From Hydrogenophilales bacterium (GTDB lineage: Bacteria > Pseudomonadota > Gammaproteobacteria > Burkholderiales > Thiobacteraceae), in NCBI GenBank assembly GCA_016235775.1, contig JACRIU010000047.1, positions 1 through 48,319 on the forward strand: 48,319 bases of DNA, given 5' to 3'. How positions within the stretch are numbered: position 1 is the stretch's first letter; every line of letters starts with the position of its first letter. Under the pieces are notes generated by a model, which saw nothing but the letters and a program-made list of their open reading frames with translations, ran no database searches and was not told the DNA's origin. Below, in pieces: positions 26,162-35,890 of the stretch. The translations under genes and the position numbers were made by a program.

Positions 26162-28942
26162 ATGTTTCAGCGTTTTATCCCGATCACTCTTTGCTTGACC
26201 GCAGCATTCCTGCTCCCCGCTTGCAGCAAGGAAGCCGACAGCCAAAAACTCGTGGCGTCGGCCAAGCAGGCGCAAGACAAAGGCGATTTAAAAGCGGCGG
26301 TCATTGAGCTCAAGAATGCGCTGCAGAAAAACCCGGAGAACGCCGAAGCGCGCGCGCAATTGGGCAAGCTCTACATCAAGCAGGGAGACCCGGCGAGCGC
26401 GGAAAAGGAATTGCGCAAGGCCATGCAACTGGCTAAGGACAAAAGCGAATTGCTGCCCGAACTGGGCCAGACCATGTTGCAGCAAGGGCAGTTTCAGAAA
26501 GTAATCGACGAAATCCATGCGCCGGCTAGCGTGACGCCCTTGCTGCGCGCCCGCATCCTCGCGCTGCAAGGCAACGCCTATATGTCGCTCAAGCAGCACG
26601 ATAAGGCAAAAGCCTCGTTGGAGGAGGCGCGCACCCTGGCGCCCGATCTGGCGGATGTTTATACCGGCTTGGCGGCGCTGGCCATGGTGGAGCAAAAGGA
26701 CACGGAGGCCGCCGCGCAGATCGATACCGCCATCGCCAAAGATCCCAAACGCGCCACTACCTGGTTGATGAAGGGGTATTGGCTGCAAGCCAAAGACAAG
26801 CTGGAAGAGGCCATCGGGGCCTACCGGGAGGCCCTAAAAGCCGATCCACGCTCGATTCAAGCGCACAGCAGCCTGGCCAATATTTACTTGAGGCAAGGTA
26901 AATTGGACGCCGCCCGCGCGGAGGTCGCCGCGATCAAAAAGCTGGAACCCCAGCATCTGGAAGGAAAGTACCTCACCGCGCTGATTGAATTTCAGCAGAA
27001 AAATTTCACCGCTGCGCGTGACATTTTGCAAGAAGTGCTAAAAGTTGCGCCGAACCATGCGCCGAGCGTGTTGCTGTTCTCGGCCACCGCGCTCGCGCTG
27101 GGAACCTACGGCCAAGCCGAGCAGCAACTCAAGCCCTTGCTGCAACGCTATCCGGACCATGCCTACGCGCGCAAGCTGCTGGCAACGGCCCAATTAAAAC
27201 TAGGCCAAGCGGAAAAAGCTCTCGAAACCCTGAAACCCCTGCTGACCGGCAATCAAGCCGATCAACAGACCTTGGCCCTGGCAGGCGAACTGCATATGCA
27301 ACTCAAGCAGCACGCTCGGGCAACGGAATATTTCGAACGTGCCGCCAAGCTTGACCCACAGAGCGCCGCGGTGCGCACCGGCTTGGCCCTGAGCCGCTAT
27401 GCCGCCGGCGATGTGGCGCAGGGGCTGTCCGACTTGGACGCCGCCTCCGGCATGGAAACCGACAAAGGCCGAGCGGACATTTTGCGCGTGCTGACGCACA
27501 CCAACAAAAAAGAGTGGGATCAAGCGCTGGCCGCCCTCGACAGCTTGGAGAAAAAGCAACCCAACACCCCTCTTCCCCATAGCATGCGCGGCACGGTGTA
27601 TTTCAACAAGGGAGACACGGCGCGCGCGCGCCTGTCGTTTGAGAAAGCGCTGTCCATCGACCCCGCCTTTTTCCCGGCGGCGCTGAATCTGGCGCAGATC
27701 GACATGCGGGATAAAAAAACCGACGCCGCGCGCAAGCGCTTCGAGTCGGTGCTGGCCAAGGACAAGAACAATCTCCAGGCAATGCTCGCCCTCGCCGCAA
27801 TGGAAGCCAATGCCAAGCACGAGAAAGAGATGCTGGATTGGTTGAACAAGGCCGCTGCCGCGCACCCCGCCGCGACCGCACCGCGGACATTGTTGGCGCA
27901 ATACTACCTGCAGAAAAAAGACCCGCAGCGCGCCTTGACCCTCGCGCGCGAAGCAGCCACCGCCAATCCCAATCAGCCGGAAGCGCTTGATCTGCTGGGC
28001 ATGACGCAGATGGCGGCGGGCGAGAAGGACAACGCGATCGCAAGCTTCACCAAGCTGGCCACACTCGCGCCGGATAATCCGCTGGCGCAAATGCGCTTGG
28101 GCGCAGCCCAGGAAGCGGTGAAAAACCCCACCGCCGCGCTCACGGCCTATCAAAAGGCGCTGCAAATCAAGCCCGATCTCATCGACGCCCAGGTCGCGTT
28201 GGCGCGGCTGGAATTCCAGGCCGGGCGCAAGGGGGAGGCGTTAAAGATCGCGCAACAGATTCAGAAGCAGCAACCCAAGCTCGCCATCGGTTATTTGCTG
28301 GAGGCGGATGTGCTGGAAGCCGATAAACAATTTGACAAGGCCATCGAAAAATACGATCAGGCCTTTCGCTTGGCGAAATCCAGCGAAATCGTGATTCGCC
28401 TGCATTCGGTGCTGGTCAAAGCAGGCAAGGCGCGCGAAGGCGAAGCGCGCATGCTGCAATGGCTGAAAGAGAAGCCCGGCGACCTGGCGGCGCGCGCTGT
28501 CCTCGCCGAGTCCTATTTGCAGCAAAAGCAATATAAACCTGCAATCGAACAGTATCAGACCGTGCTGGCCCAGGCGCCACAGAGCGTGCTCGCGCTGAAT
28601 AACTTGGCTTGGTTGTATCAGGAGACACAAGATAAACGTGCGTTGCCGTCCGCGGAACAAGCCAACCAACTCGCCCCGAACAACCCGGTCATTATGGATA
28701 CCCTAGGGTGGATTCTGGTTCAGCAGGGCCAAACGGACAAGGGGCTGAAGCTCCTGCAGCAAGCGCTGTCCAAAGCGCCGGATGCAGCGGAAATTCGTTA
28801 TCATCTGGCGGCGGCATTGTACAAGAGCGGCGATAAAGTCCGCGCCGGGGCCGAGCTCGATCGCCTATTCAACAGCGGCATCAAATTCCCCCAAGAGCGC
28901 GAAGCGCAGACCCTCCTCAAACAGATCAAGCTTGGGAAGTAA
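26162..28942 (+). CDS. prsT: PEP-CTERM system TPR-repeat lipoprotein PrsT, copy 1
   Basis: A 926-residue lipoprotein that is almost entirely tetratricopeptide repeats (roughly 20 or more 34-residue units). The ATG at 26162 is chosen because GGAGG precedes it and MFQRFIPITLCLTAAFLLPAC forms a lipoprotein signal with lipobox LPAC; an earlier in-frame ATG at 26120 would hide the signal. The pattern ALQKNPENAEARAQLGKLYI recurs throughout. PrsT proteins (TIGR02917) accompany exosortase systems and are thought to act in the periplasm in export or assembly of surface polymer (inference). It follows prsR after 110 bp in which I find no convincing -24/-12 site. Confidence 0.94.
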   Translation: MFQRFIPITLCLTAAFLLPACSKEADSQKLVASAKQAQDKGDLKAAVIELKNALQKNPENAEARAQLGKLYIKQGDPASAEKELRKAMQLAKDKSELLPELGQTMLQQGQFQKVIDEIHAPASVTPLLRARILALQGNAYMSLKQHDKAKASLEEARTLAPDLADVYTGLAALAMVEQKDTEAAAQIDTAIAKDPKRATTWLMKGYWLQAKDKLEEAIGAYREALKADPRSIQAHSSLANIYLRQGKLDAARAEVAAIKKLEPQHLEGKYLTALIEFQQKNFTAARDILQEVLKVAPNHAPSVLLFSATALALGTYGQAEQQLKPLLQRYPDHAYARKLLATAQLKLGQAEKALETLKPLLTGNQADQQTLALAGELHMQLKQHARATEYFERAAKLDPQSAAVRTGLALSRYAAGDVAQGLSDLDAASGMETDKGRADILRVLTHTNKKEWDQALAALDSLEKKQPNTPLPHSMRGTVYFNKGDTARARLSFEKALSIDPAFFPAALNLAQIDMRDKKTDAARKRFESVLAKDKNNLQAMLALAAMEANAKHEKEMLDWLNKAAAAHPAATAPRTLLAQYYLQKKDPQRALTLAREAATANPNQPEALDLLGMTQMAAGEKDNAIASFTKLATLAPDNPLAQMRLGAAQEAVKNPTAALTAYQKALQIKPDLIDAQVALARLEFQAGRKGEALKIAQQIQKQQPKLAIGYLLEADVLEADKQFDKAIEKYDQAFRLAKSSEIVIRLHSVLVKAGKAREGEARMLQWLKEKPGDLAARAVLAESYLQQKQYKPAIEQYQTVLAQAPQSVLALNNLAWLYQETQDKRALPSAEQANQLAPNNPVIMDTLGWILVQQGQTDKGLKLLQQALSKAPDAAEIRYHLAAALYKSGDKVRAGAELDRLFNSGIKFPQEREAQTLLKQIKLGK

Positions 28943-28975
28943 GACTCGAACCCGGCTCACGAAGGAATCGATGGC

Positions 28976-31762
28976 ATGATAATTTCCTGGTATACCCGTC
29001 TGGGCGCCGCCTTGCTGGCGGCTTCGCTGGCCCTACCGCTTTCCGGTTGCGATCGGTTCCGCAACTTCACTGACCAGGAACATGTGCAGCGCGCGAAGGA
29101 CTTCCAAGTCAAGGGCGACCTGCGGGCAAGCGAGATAGAACTCAAGAGCGCGCTGAGCAAGAACCCCAACAATGCCGAGGCGCGCATACTGCTGGGCGAG
29201 GTGTACTTGATCATCCGCCGGGGCGCATCGGCGGAGAAGGAGTTCAAGCGCGCCCTCGCGCTCGGCGCCGGCCAGGAAACGCTGAAGGCGCCCTTGGGCG
29301 AAGCCTACGTGCAGCAGGGCCAGTTCCAGCGGGTGCTGGACGAAATAACCCCGAGCCAACAGAGCTCGACCAAGAACACCGCCAGAATCCAGAAGATTCG
29401 CGCCGACGCCCTCGCCGGCCTTGGGCGCCGAAAGGAGTCATGCGAGATGTATCGCACGGCCAATGTGACGGATCCTGGCACCGTGGAGGCTTATTGGGGG
29501 CTGGCCTACTGCGCCACCGCCGCCAGAGAGCCGGCTTTGGCGCGCAGCCATCTCGACCAGGCGCTGAAACTCAATCCGAAGAGTGATGGCACCTGGCTGC
29601 GCCTGGGGGACTGGGAGCGCGGCCGCGGCAATACTCAGGCAGCGGAGGCCGCCTACAACGAAGCGGTCAAACTTAATCCGAGGAGCGTCGAGGCGCTGTC
29701 GAGCCGGGCGCTGCTCCATGTGCGCGCCGGCAAGCTCGATGCCGCCGCCGCGGACGCCAAAAAGCTGCGCCAATCCGGCATCGAGCACCCCGGCGCATAT
29801 TATGTCGACGCCTTGATCAGCCACGCGAAGAAGCAGCCGCAGCAAGCCCTGGAAGGAATTCAGAAGCTGGAGAAGGCCTTCCCCGGCTACGTGCCGGGTT
29901 GGCTGCTCGCCGGTTATGTGCACTACACCGCGGGCTCACCAGTTGCGGCGGAGCAGCAGGTCGGGCGGTATCTTGCGGTAAACCCCGGCGATCTCGCCGC
30001 GAATCAACTGAAAGCGCTGATTCTCATTCGGACGGGCCGCGCCGCCGAGGCCATCAAGCTGCTTGAGCCGCTGGTCAAACGCCACCCCCAAAACGATGAA
30101 CTGCACGCCTTAATCGGGCAGGCCTATATGAGCGCCGGGGATTACGCCAAGGCCAGCCAAGCGCTGGAAACGGCATTTTCCCTCGACCCCAAGGATGTGG
30201 GCGTGCAGACCCAGTTGGGCAGCAGCTATCTCGGCGCTGGCATGGGCGATCAGGCGACCGCCATGCTGGAGGCGGCATCGCGCGCAGACCCCGCGCGGGT
30301 CGGAGCAGACACGCTATTGGTGCTGGGGTACATGCGCAGCAAGGAGTACGACAAAGCGCTCGCCGCAGTGGCTGCGCTGGAGAAAAAACAGCCCAAGAAC
30401 CCGCTCGCGCACAGAATGCGGGGGGCGATCTACCTGCTGCGAAACGACCTGCCCAATGCCCGCCGCAGTCTGGAACAAGCGCTTTCCATCCAGCCGGGCG
30501 ACTTTGCCGCTACGATGGCGCTGGCCCGGCTCGACGTACAGGAGAAGAAGCCCGACGCGGCGAGCAAGCGTTTCTTAGGCATCCTGGACAAGGACGCGAA
30601 GAACGTGGAGGCGATGCTGGCTTTGGCGCAATTGGCGGTCGCCGCCAAGCAGGAGGACGAGTATGTGCGCTGGCTGGATAAAGCGGCGAACGCGAACCCT
30701 GCCGCACTTCAGCCGCGGGCGCTGCTAGTGCGCCATTACTTGGCCAAGGGCAATCCGCAACAAGCATTGACCATCGCCCGCGAGGCGCAAAGCGCAAACC
30801 CGGATGCGCTTGCGGCGCTGGAGCTGCTCGGCAACGTGCAACTCGCGGTGGGACAGCACGAGAACGCCGTAGCGTCATTCACACGGTTGACCGGCAAGGC
30901 GCCCGATTCGCTGGTCGCGCACATCGAGTTGGCGAGAGCGCAAATCGCCCTCAAACGCCACGCGGACGCGCGCACGACGCTCAACAAGGCGCTTGCGCTC
31001 AAGCCCGGCGACCTGAGCGTCCTGATGGCCCTGGTTGGGGTCGAGCTCGCGGATGGCAAGGCGGACGAGGCGCTCAAGTATGCGCGGCAAGTGGTGCGGC
31101 AGGAGCCAGCGGGGGTGACCGGATACATGCTCGAAGGCGATGTCCTCATGCAGCAGGAGAAGTATGCCGAAGCGGTGCGCGTTTACGAGAAGGCGTTCGC
31201 GATGTCGAAGAGCGGGGGGCGGGCGATTCGCGTGCATCAGGCCTTGGTGGGGGCGGGCCGCGCCGCCGAGGCCGATGCCCGCTTGCTGCAGTGGCTCCAG
31301 GAACAACCCAACGATGTGGCGGTTCGCAGCTACCGGGCGGAAAGCTTCATCCGCCGTCAGCGCATCCCGGCTGCAATCGAGCAATACGAATCATTGCTCA
31401 AGGACGCTCCCGACAACGTACGTGCGCTCAACAATCTCGCGGCGCTCTATCAAGGGCAGGGGGATGTCCGGGCGCTACCGACGGCAGAACGCGCATTTAA
31501 GCTCGACCCCAGCGACCCGAGCGTGATGGATACATTGGGCTGGATCCTGCTCGGCCAAGGTGAAGCGAAGCGCGCGCTGGACATGCTCAAGCAAGCAGCG
31601 GCCAAGGCGCCCGAGGCGCGCAGCACCCGCTACCACTATGCGGTGGCGTTGGTGAAAACGGGTGACCGCGCCAGTGGCCGCAAGGAACTCGAAGGCTTGC
31701 TCAAAGCAGGCAAGCCGTTCCCGGAGAAGGAAGCGGCGCAGGCCCTGTTGAAGACCTTGTAG
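28976..31762 (+). CDS. PrsT-like TPR lipoprotein, tandem copy 2
   Basis: A 928-residue paralogue of the preceding PrsT. The signal is MIISWYTRLGAALLAASLAL with lipobox LSGC, followed by EHVQRAKDFQVKGDLRASEIELKSAL and continuous TPR units to the end. Both copies share the C-terminal block ALNNLA.LYQ, RALP.AE and VMDTLGWIL/IMDTLGWIL, so they are aligned along their full length, but they differ at many positions. By eye codon choice is more G/C-ending (AAG, CTC, GTG) than in copy 1, suggesting separate origin or long divergence. It is 33 bp downstream of copy 1 with AAGGAA before the start. Confidence 0.9.
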   Translation: MIISWYTRLGAALLAASLALPLSGCDRFRNFTDQEHVQRAKDFQVKGDLRASEIELKSALSKNPNNAEARILLGEVYLIIRRGASAEKEFKRALALGAGQETLKAPLGEAYVQQGQFQRVLDEITPSQQSSTKNTARIQKIRADALAGLGRRKESCEMYRTANVTDPGTVEAYWGLAYCATAAREPALARSHLDQALKLNPKSDGTWLRLGDWERGRGNTQAAEAAYNEAVKLNPRSVEALSSRALLHVRAGKLDAAAADAKKLRQSGIEHPGAYYVDALISHAKKQPQQALEGIQKLEKAFPGYVPGWLLAGYVHYTAGSPVAAEQQVGRYLAVNPGDLAANQLKALILIRTGRAAEAIKLLEPLVKRHPQNDELHALIGQAYMSAGDYAKASQALETAFSLDPKDVGVQTQLGSSYLGAGMGDQATAMLEAASRADPARVGADTLLVLGYMRSKEYDKALAAVAALEKKQPKNPLAHRMRGAIYLLRNDLPNARRSLEQALSIQPGDFAATMALARLDVQEKKPDAASKRFLGILDKDAKNVEAMLALAQLAVAAKQEDEYVRWLDKAANANPAALQPRALLVRHYLAKGNPQQALTIAREAQSANPDALAALELLGNVQLAVGQHENAVASFTRLTGKAPDSLVAHIELARAQIALKRHADARTTLNKALALKPGDLSVLMALVGVELADGKADEALKYARQVVRQEPAGVTGYMLEGDVLMQQEKYAEAVRVYEKAFAMSKSGGRAIRVHQALVGAGRAAEADARLLQWLQEQPNDVAVRSYRAESFIRRQRIPAAIEQYESLLKDAPDNVRALNNLAALYQGQGDVRALPTAERAFKLDPSDPSVMDTLGWILLGQGEAKRALDMLKQAAAKAPEARSTRYHYAVALVKTGDRASGRKELEGLLKAGKPFPEKEAAQALLKTL

Positions 31763-31797
31763 CGAGGCGCTTTGCGCGATACTGGGCAGGGCGGCGC

Positions 31798-32679
31798 TCA
31801 GGCGCGCAGAGCGGATGAGCCGAGCCCGCCGAAACGGAAGAAGGTGATCAAGTCTTGCATATCCCGCCGGTGGTGAAGCGGGAGCTTGTCACGCGCCGTA
31901 GCGAGCTGCCTCTTCAGTTCGGGGGGAAGCTGCCTTCGTGCGGGGCTCTTGATGGCGACGAAGAAGGGCGCCAGGAAGGTCGAAAACAGACGTCCTGCGT
32001 GTTTAAGGTAGGCTGCGTGCGCCACATCGAAATCGGCCAACCGGAATGCCGCCCGGAGCGAATAGAGGTAGTCGAGGGTGAACAACTCGGGCTGCCGGTC
32101 CCGGTACTGGTTAGCGAAATACTCGATCGATTTTTCCGCCTTGAGATGCCCGAAATCCACGAGGTAAAGGCCGCCCCCGGGTCTGAGCACGCGCGCGATC
32201 TGGGCGAAGGTTCGATGCAGGTGTTCCACACTGGGCAAATGGTGCAGGGCCACGGTTGAGGTGACCGCATCCACGCTCGACGCATCGAATCCATCCAGGC
32301 ATGCGATGTCGCCCTGGCGCAATTCGACGTTTTTCAATCCCAACTCGGCAATATAGGCGCGCGCGCGGCCCAGCATTTCGGCGGACAGATCGATGCCGAT
32401 GAAGCGCGTATCCGGGTTCAGTTGCGCTACCAGCGCAAGCTGATTCGCCGGGCCGCAGGCCAAGTCGATCACGGTCTCCCCCGGCTGGATCACTTCGCAG
32501 ATCTGGGCGCAGTGGAACAAATATACCGCCGCCATCACGCCCCCGGGCCGCCCGGCTTGGACGTAGGCAGCGACCTTGTGCGGGTCGTCCATGACCAAAT
32601 CCGGCTCGAGGATGCGGGGTGCTCGCTCAGCGGTGAGCAACTCGCGGGCGAGGACGCGTAGTACGGGCAGGCTGGGCAT
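31798..32679 (-). CDS. Class I SAM-dependent methyltransferase
   Basis: A 293-residue methyltransferase of unknown substrate. Motif I is VIDLACGPANQLALVAQL, followed by the acidic loop FIGIDLSAEMLGRARAYI, VELRQGDIACLDGFD (motif II) and LRPGGGLYLVDFGHLK. A long C-terminal region (residues about 185-293) is family-specific and may hold the substrate. ATG 32679 is used; TTG 32685 is an alternative. It converges on the second PrsT gene and is separated from the PEP-CTERM gene by a terminator. It could modify a lipid, quinone-like or polyketide product of the neighbouring minus-strand genes (inference). Confidence 0.85.
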   Translation of the reverse strand: MPSLPVLRVLARELLTAERAPRILEPDLVMDDPHKVAAYVQAGRPGGVMAAVYLFHCAQICEVIQPGETVIDLACGPANQLALVAQLNPDTRFIGIDLSAEMLGRARAYIAELGLKNVELRQGDIACLDGFDASSVDAVTSTVALHHLPSVEHLHRTFAQIARVLRPGGGLYLVDFGHLKAEKSIEYFANQYRDRQPELFTLDYLYSLRAAFRLADFDVAHAAYLKHAGRLFSTFLAPFFVAIKSPARRQLPPELKRQLATARDKLPLHHRRDMQDLITFFRFGGLGSSALRA

Positions 32680-32739
32680 GGTCAACCGGGGCAGTAATGG
32701 TTGTTGTCAGTTTAACCCTGGATTCTCGGCAGCGTAAAC

Positions 32740-32771
32740 AAAAAAAGCCCACCGCGAACGGTGGGCTTTTT
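32740..32771 (-). terminator. Strong intrinsic terminator after the PEP-CTERM gene
   Basis: GCCCACCG and CGGTGGGC form a perfect 8-bp stem with a UUCG loop on the minus strand, followed by seven Ts. It ends the PEP-CTERM transcript and isolates the methyltransferase. A weaker T-run also follows on the plus strand. Confidence 0.9.
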
Positions 32772-32814
32772 GTTGCGCGGGACGCCGTGCGCCCCATGGC
32801 CGAACTCAGCGCGC

Positions 32815-33696
32815 TCAGGCCTTCTTGTTGCGGCGACCGAACAGGCCCATACCGGCCAGACCTAAGCCGAGCAGCGCCAGGGAGGCTGGCTCGGGAACCG
32901 TCAGCACGGCCGATCCATCTTCCTTGGCGCAGAAGTTGGTCGCTATCCCGCCGCAGGCGAAACCGCCACCCGTGTAGGAGAACGGCGGCGTACCCTGGAC
33001 CGGGTTGGCGTCGAAGTTCGAGTCGGTATGCAAGCCCGTATTTGCCTTCGTTCCCAGATCGGCACCCAGGCTGTCTAAAATGACGCCGGACAGGGTGTTA
33101 GTCAAGTCGATCAGCCAGTCCGAATCGTCCGAGCCGTCGGAGGTGAGCAGGAAGAGTGCGCCGCCTTGGCCGGGCTGCAGGGTGAAGGAGGCGATTTTTG
33201 TGCCGTCCGTGTAGCCCAAGCCGGTAAGCGGGTTGGATTTCACGCCGGCCAAGTCGTCCAGGTTGTCGACATAGAAGTTGATGGTTCCGGCGCCACCGTG
33301 GGTGAAGAAAGCAGCAAGACCCGGTACGCCTCCAGTAAAGGTGCCGCCCGCGGTCCAGTCGAAGGTCAATTCCCAACCTGGAAGCCCCGCACTGCCACCG
33401 GGTACGTTAAGTTGAGGTACAGGAATGATCCCGGTCTCATAGCTGTTGAATTGTGTCGCCACGCCCTTACCGGTGGTGGAAAACGGGCTGCCAACGCCGA
33501 AGCCGGCTGGGCTGGTGGCGTGGGTGGCGGCGGTGAACAGGATTTCGTCGATGCCGCTCACCACTTGGGTGAGGCCTTGCCCCGTGGCGCCGCTGGTATC
33601 CAGTTTCCAGTTGTCGACCTGCAGGGCCGCATAGGCAGGCGCGCAAAGCACCGGCAGGGTGGCCGCAACGGCCAGTAGAATTTTTTTGAGTTTCAT
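32815..33696 (-). CDS. PEP-CTERM sorting-domain protein
   Basis: A 293-residue exported protein. The start at 33696 is set by AAGGAG 7 bases upstream and by the signal peptide MKLKKILLAVAATLPVLCAP with cleavage after AYAA. The body is Gly/Thr-rich and strand-rich (GWELTFDWTAGGTFTGGV), with two cysteines in GGFACGGIATNFCAK. The C-terminus is a classic exosortase substrate tail: VPEP, a helix (ASLALLGLGLAGMGLFG) and RRNKKA. The function of the body is unknown; such proteins are secreted into, or anchored in, the extracellular matrix. A near-consensus sigma-54 promoter lies 70 bp upstream, pointing to PrsR control. It is monocistronic, closed by the terminator at 32740. Confidence 0.95.
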   Translation of the reverse strand: MKLKKILLAVAATLPVLCAPAYAALQVDNWKLDTSGATGQGLTQVVSGIDEILFTAATHATSPAGFGVGSPFSTTGKGVATQFNSYETGIIPVPQLNVPGGSAGLPGWELTFDWTAGGTFTGGVPGLAAFFTHGGAGTINFYVDNLDDLAGVKSNPLTGLGYTDGTKIASFTLQPGQGGALFLLTSDGSDDSDWLIDLTNTLSGVILDSLGADLGTKANTGLHTDSNFDANPVQGTPPFSYTGGGFACGGIATNFCAKEDGSAVLTVPEPASLALLGLGLAGMGLFGRRNKKA

Positions 33697-33765
33697 GTCT
33701 GTTCTCCTTGTGAGGACTACGTATATATGAAGGCAAATATAAATGATCGAGCCTGCCTTACATAA

Positions 33766-33782
33766 AGCAACAGCCGTGCCAA
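33766..33782 (-). promoter_or_regulatory. Near-perfect sigma-54 promoter of the PEP-CTERM gene
   Basis: On the minus strand the site reads TTGGCACGGCTGTTGCT, matching TGGCACG-N4-TTGCW at every defined position, with GG and GC 10 bases apart. The transcript would start near 33755, leaving a leader of about 58 bases. The upstream segment 33784-33912 has no gene and is the expected location of PrsR binding sites; I could not single one out. Confidence 0.85.
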
Positions 33783-33912
33783 TCTCAGCGCGAAGTCGTA
33801 ACATCATGAATCTCAACCGAATTATATTTAGTGGCGGCGGCCAGCCTGGCCTGCGCTGGGTTGGAGTGTAAAATTCCCCGACAAACGGGCTGGGGGCGAG
33901 GAAGTAACCAAG

Positions 33913-35874
33913 TTAACTGGAGAGCAGGCGGGATAAGGGGAGGCGCAGGGAGCGGGCTCGCGCTGCCGGCCCGCTGCCGATGCGGCCCATGAACACGGCA
34001 TGCCCGGTATGCGGCCCGAGTACGGCTTCGAATTGCGCGCGGATATTGTCCGCGGCATGCCGTGCGCAGGGCGCCAGGGAGAACTCGACGCCTGTTCGGG
34101 CATAGCGGCTGAAGATCAGCGGGGTCATCTCGGGCTGAAGTTGCAGCCCGAGCTTGGTTGCGGTGAGCCAAAAGCGCTGCATGGCCCGCCCCGCGGCAAT
34201 ATAGTCGTCAATGGTTTTGGGCGCCTCCCGGGCGAGGATCAGGAAATGGCCGGCGCAGGCCAGCGCCGGCACGAGATCCAACTCGATCCTGGGGAGCACC
34301 GTGCCGCCCAGGTAAGTGTTAAAAAATCCGACACGCCCCCAGCTTTGCATGACCCAGCGCATGAGCCGTGTCGTCAACGGGTCGAGCCCTACTGCTTGGT
34401 CGGGCACCTTGTCCTGACTGTAACGGGCATTCCACTCGATAATATCCCGGTGCACCCGATAGGCTTCCGGGAGCGTGAGCCGCAACTTGGCGTTTTTCCA
34501 CAGCAGGCGCGCCACCTTCCATTTGGCGGCCCAGCCCTCGATCCACAATACGCTGCAAGATTCTCCAACAGCCGCCTCGAGCGCTTCCTTTTCCCTGGCC
34601 GTTAACGCCTGGGTGCGCAGCGGCCGCCGCTGCACGCTGCGCAGGGGGATGGCGGGAATGAGCGGGTCGGGCGCCAGCGCCGGACCGGCGGCGAGATAAG
34701 CGTCGAAAACGGGTTTTTCTTCCGGTGCGTCCGTCCGCCGCCGGATTTCGGTGCGCAGGCCTTGCCCGCTCGCGGCGATGCGGATGTTTTCCAGCAGGGC
34801 GCCGATCGCGATCTGGCTGGACCGGCCATCGAGGTCGTAGATGCAGTGGCTGCGGGTGTCAAAGCCGTGCACCACGATATGGCGATGGTCCGCGATCTCG
34901 AAGCGCCAAGGCTGGGTGTTGTCCCCGGAGGGCGCCCAGCGGGCGAGATCGAGAATTTGCTCGATTTCGCCCGCTGCTGCGGGAAGCGCCTCGAAGGGTT
35001 TCGCTTCGGCCGCCATTGCGGCGAGTTGCTTTCTGGCGATGGCGATGGCGATGCGCTGGATGGGGTGGTGGTTGCCCCAGGGGCGCCAAGTGTGCTTGAG
35101 TTGGTTCCGGTAGGCGTCGAAATGGACGCCATGCGGCGCAGCATGAATCTTTCCCCGCTTCAGGAGTATTTTCAAGGCCTCGGTGGCGGCTACGCCAGCA
35201 CACAGTTGGCATGCCATGGCGGTGGAGGGGCCGCGGTGCCGGGCGAAATCCACCGTAGAGGGGTCGGCCACATAACGGCGCTGGAGCATGGCGGGGGAAA
35301 GCCCGAGCAGGAAGCGCACCATCTTTTCCGCCTCCGGTAGCCCGGTTACGCGGAAATATTCCTCGAACGTCATCCCGCCGGGCAGGACATTCAGTAGCGC
35401 CGCGCCCATGCCGAGTGGCGCCACCGTGATGGCCGGGACGCCGAACTCGGCGCACGCCTGGAAGACGGCTTCCCGCGCGGGAAACGCGAAGAAATCCAGT
35501 CCGTCCACATACAGGTCGACACCCGAAAGGAATTCCGGGATATTCGCTGGCGTAATGCCTTCCGGAAACAGCCGCAGGGCCAGTTCCGGGTTAATATCCT
35601 TGGCGGCGGCGGCCATGGTTTTGATCTTGGATTGGCCCAGGGAGCTCATCGACGCGCCGGATTGGCGGTTGAAATTGGGCAACTCGAAAGTATCGAAATC
35701 CGCGAGGTTGAATGCGCCGATGCCGAGCCGCGCGAGGGTCAGCAGGTGGGCGCCGCCCACGCCGCCCAAGCCGGCGATGGCGACGCGCTTATGGCGAAGC
35801 GCCTCCTGCTCGTGCGGGGCGAGCCAGCCAATGTTGCGTGAGAAGGCCGCGGCATAGGAGAAGCGATCGCTCAT
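33913..35874 (-). CDS. ThiF/E1-like adenylyltransferase fused to a nitroreductase
   Basis: A 653-residue two-domain protein. Residues 1-290 are an E1/ThiF fold: the nucleotide loop AIAGLGGVGGAHLLTLA (from residue 33), DFDTFELPNFNRQ with the ATP-binding Arg70, and VDGLDFFAFPAR; one CxxC (CQLC) is present where MoeB/ThiF have two pairs. Residues about 300-610 are an FMN nitroreductase (LARWAPSGDNTQPWRFE). Such fusions may activate a carboxylate and oxidise the product, as E1-like and flavin enzymes do in azole-peptide pathways (known for those families). The substrate here is unknown. It lies 16 bp after the N-acyl synthase gene, so the two probably work together. Confidence 0.88.
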   Translation of the reverse strand: MSDRFSYAAAFSRNIGWLAPHEQEALRHKRVAIAGLGGVGGAHLLTLARLGIGAFNLADFDTFELPNFNRQSGASMSSLGQSKIKTMAAAAKDINPELALRLFPEGITPANIPEFLSGVDLYVDGLDFFAFPAREAVFQACAEFGVPAITVAPLGMGAALLNVLPGGMTFEEYFRVTGLPEAEKMVRFLLGLSPAMLQRRYVADPSTVDFARHRGPSTAMACQLCAGVAATEALKILLKRGKIHAAPHGVHFDAYRNQLKHTWRPWGNHHPIQRIAIAIARKQLAAMAAEAKPFEALPAAAGEIEQILDLARWAPSGDNTQPWRFEIADHRHIVVHGFDTRSHCIYDLDGRSSQIAIGALLENIRIAASGQGLRTEIRRRTDAPEEKPVFDAYLAAGPALAPDPLIPAIPLRSVQRRPLRTQALTAREKEALEAAVGESCSVLWIEGWAAKWKVARLLWKNAKLRLTLPEAYRVHRDIIEWNARYSQDKVPDQAVGLDPLTTRLMRWVMQSWGRVGFFNTYLGGTVLPRIELDLVPALACAGHFLILAREAPKTIDDYIAAGRAMQRFWLTATKLGLQLQPEMTPLIFSRYARTGVEFSLAPCARHAADNIRAQFEAVLGPHTGHAVFMGRIGSGPAARARSLRLPLSRLLSS

Positions 35875-35890
35875 GAACGAGGGAGGGGGA

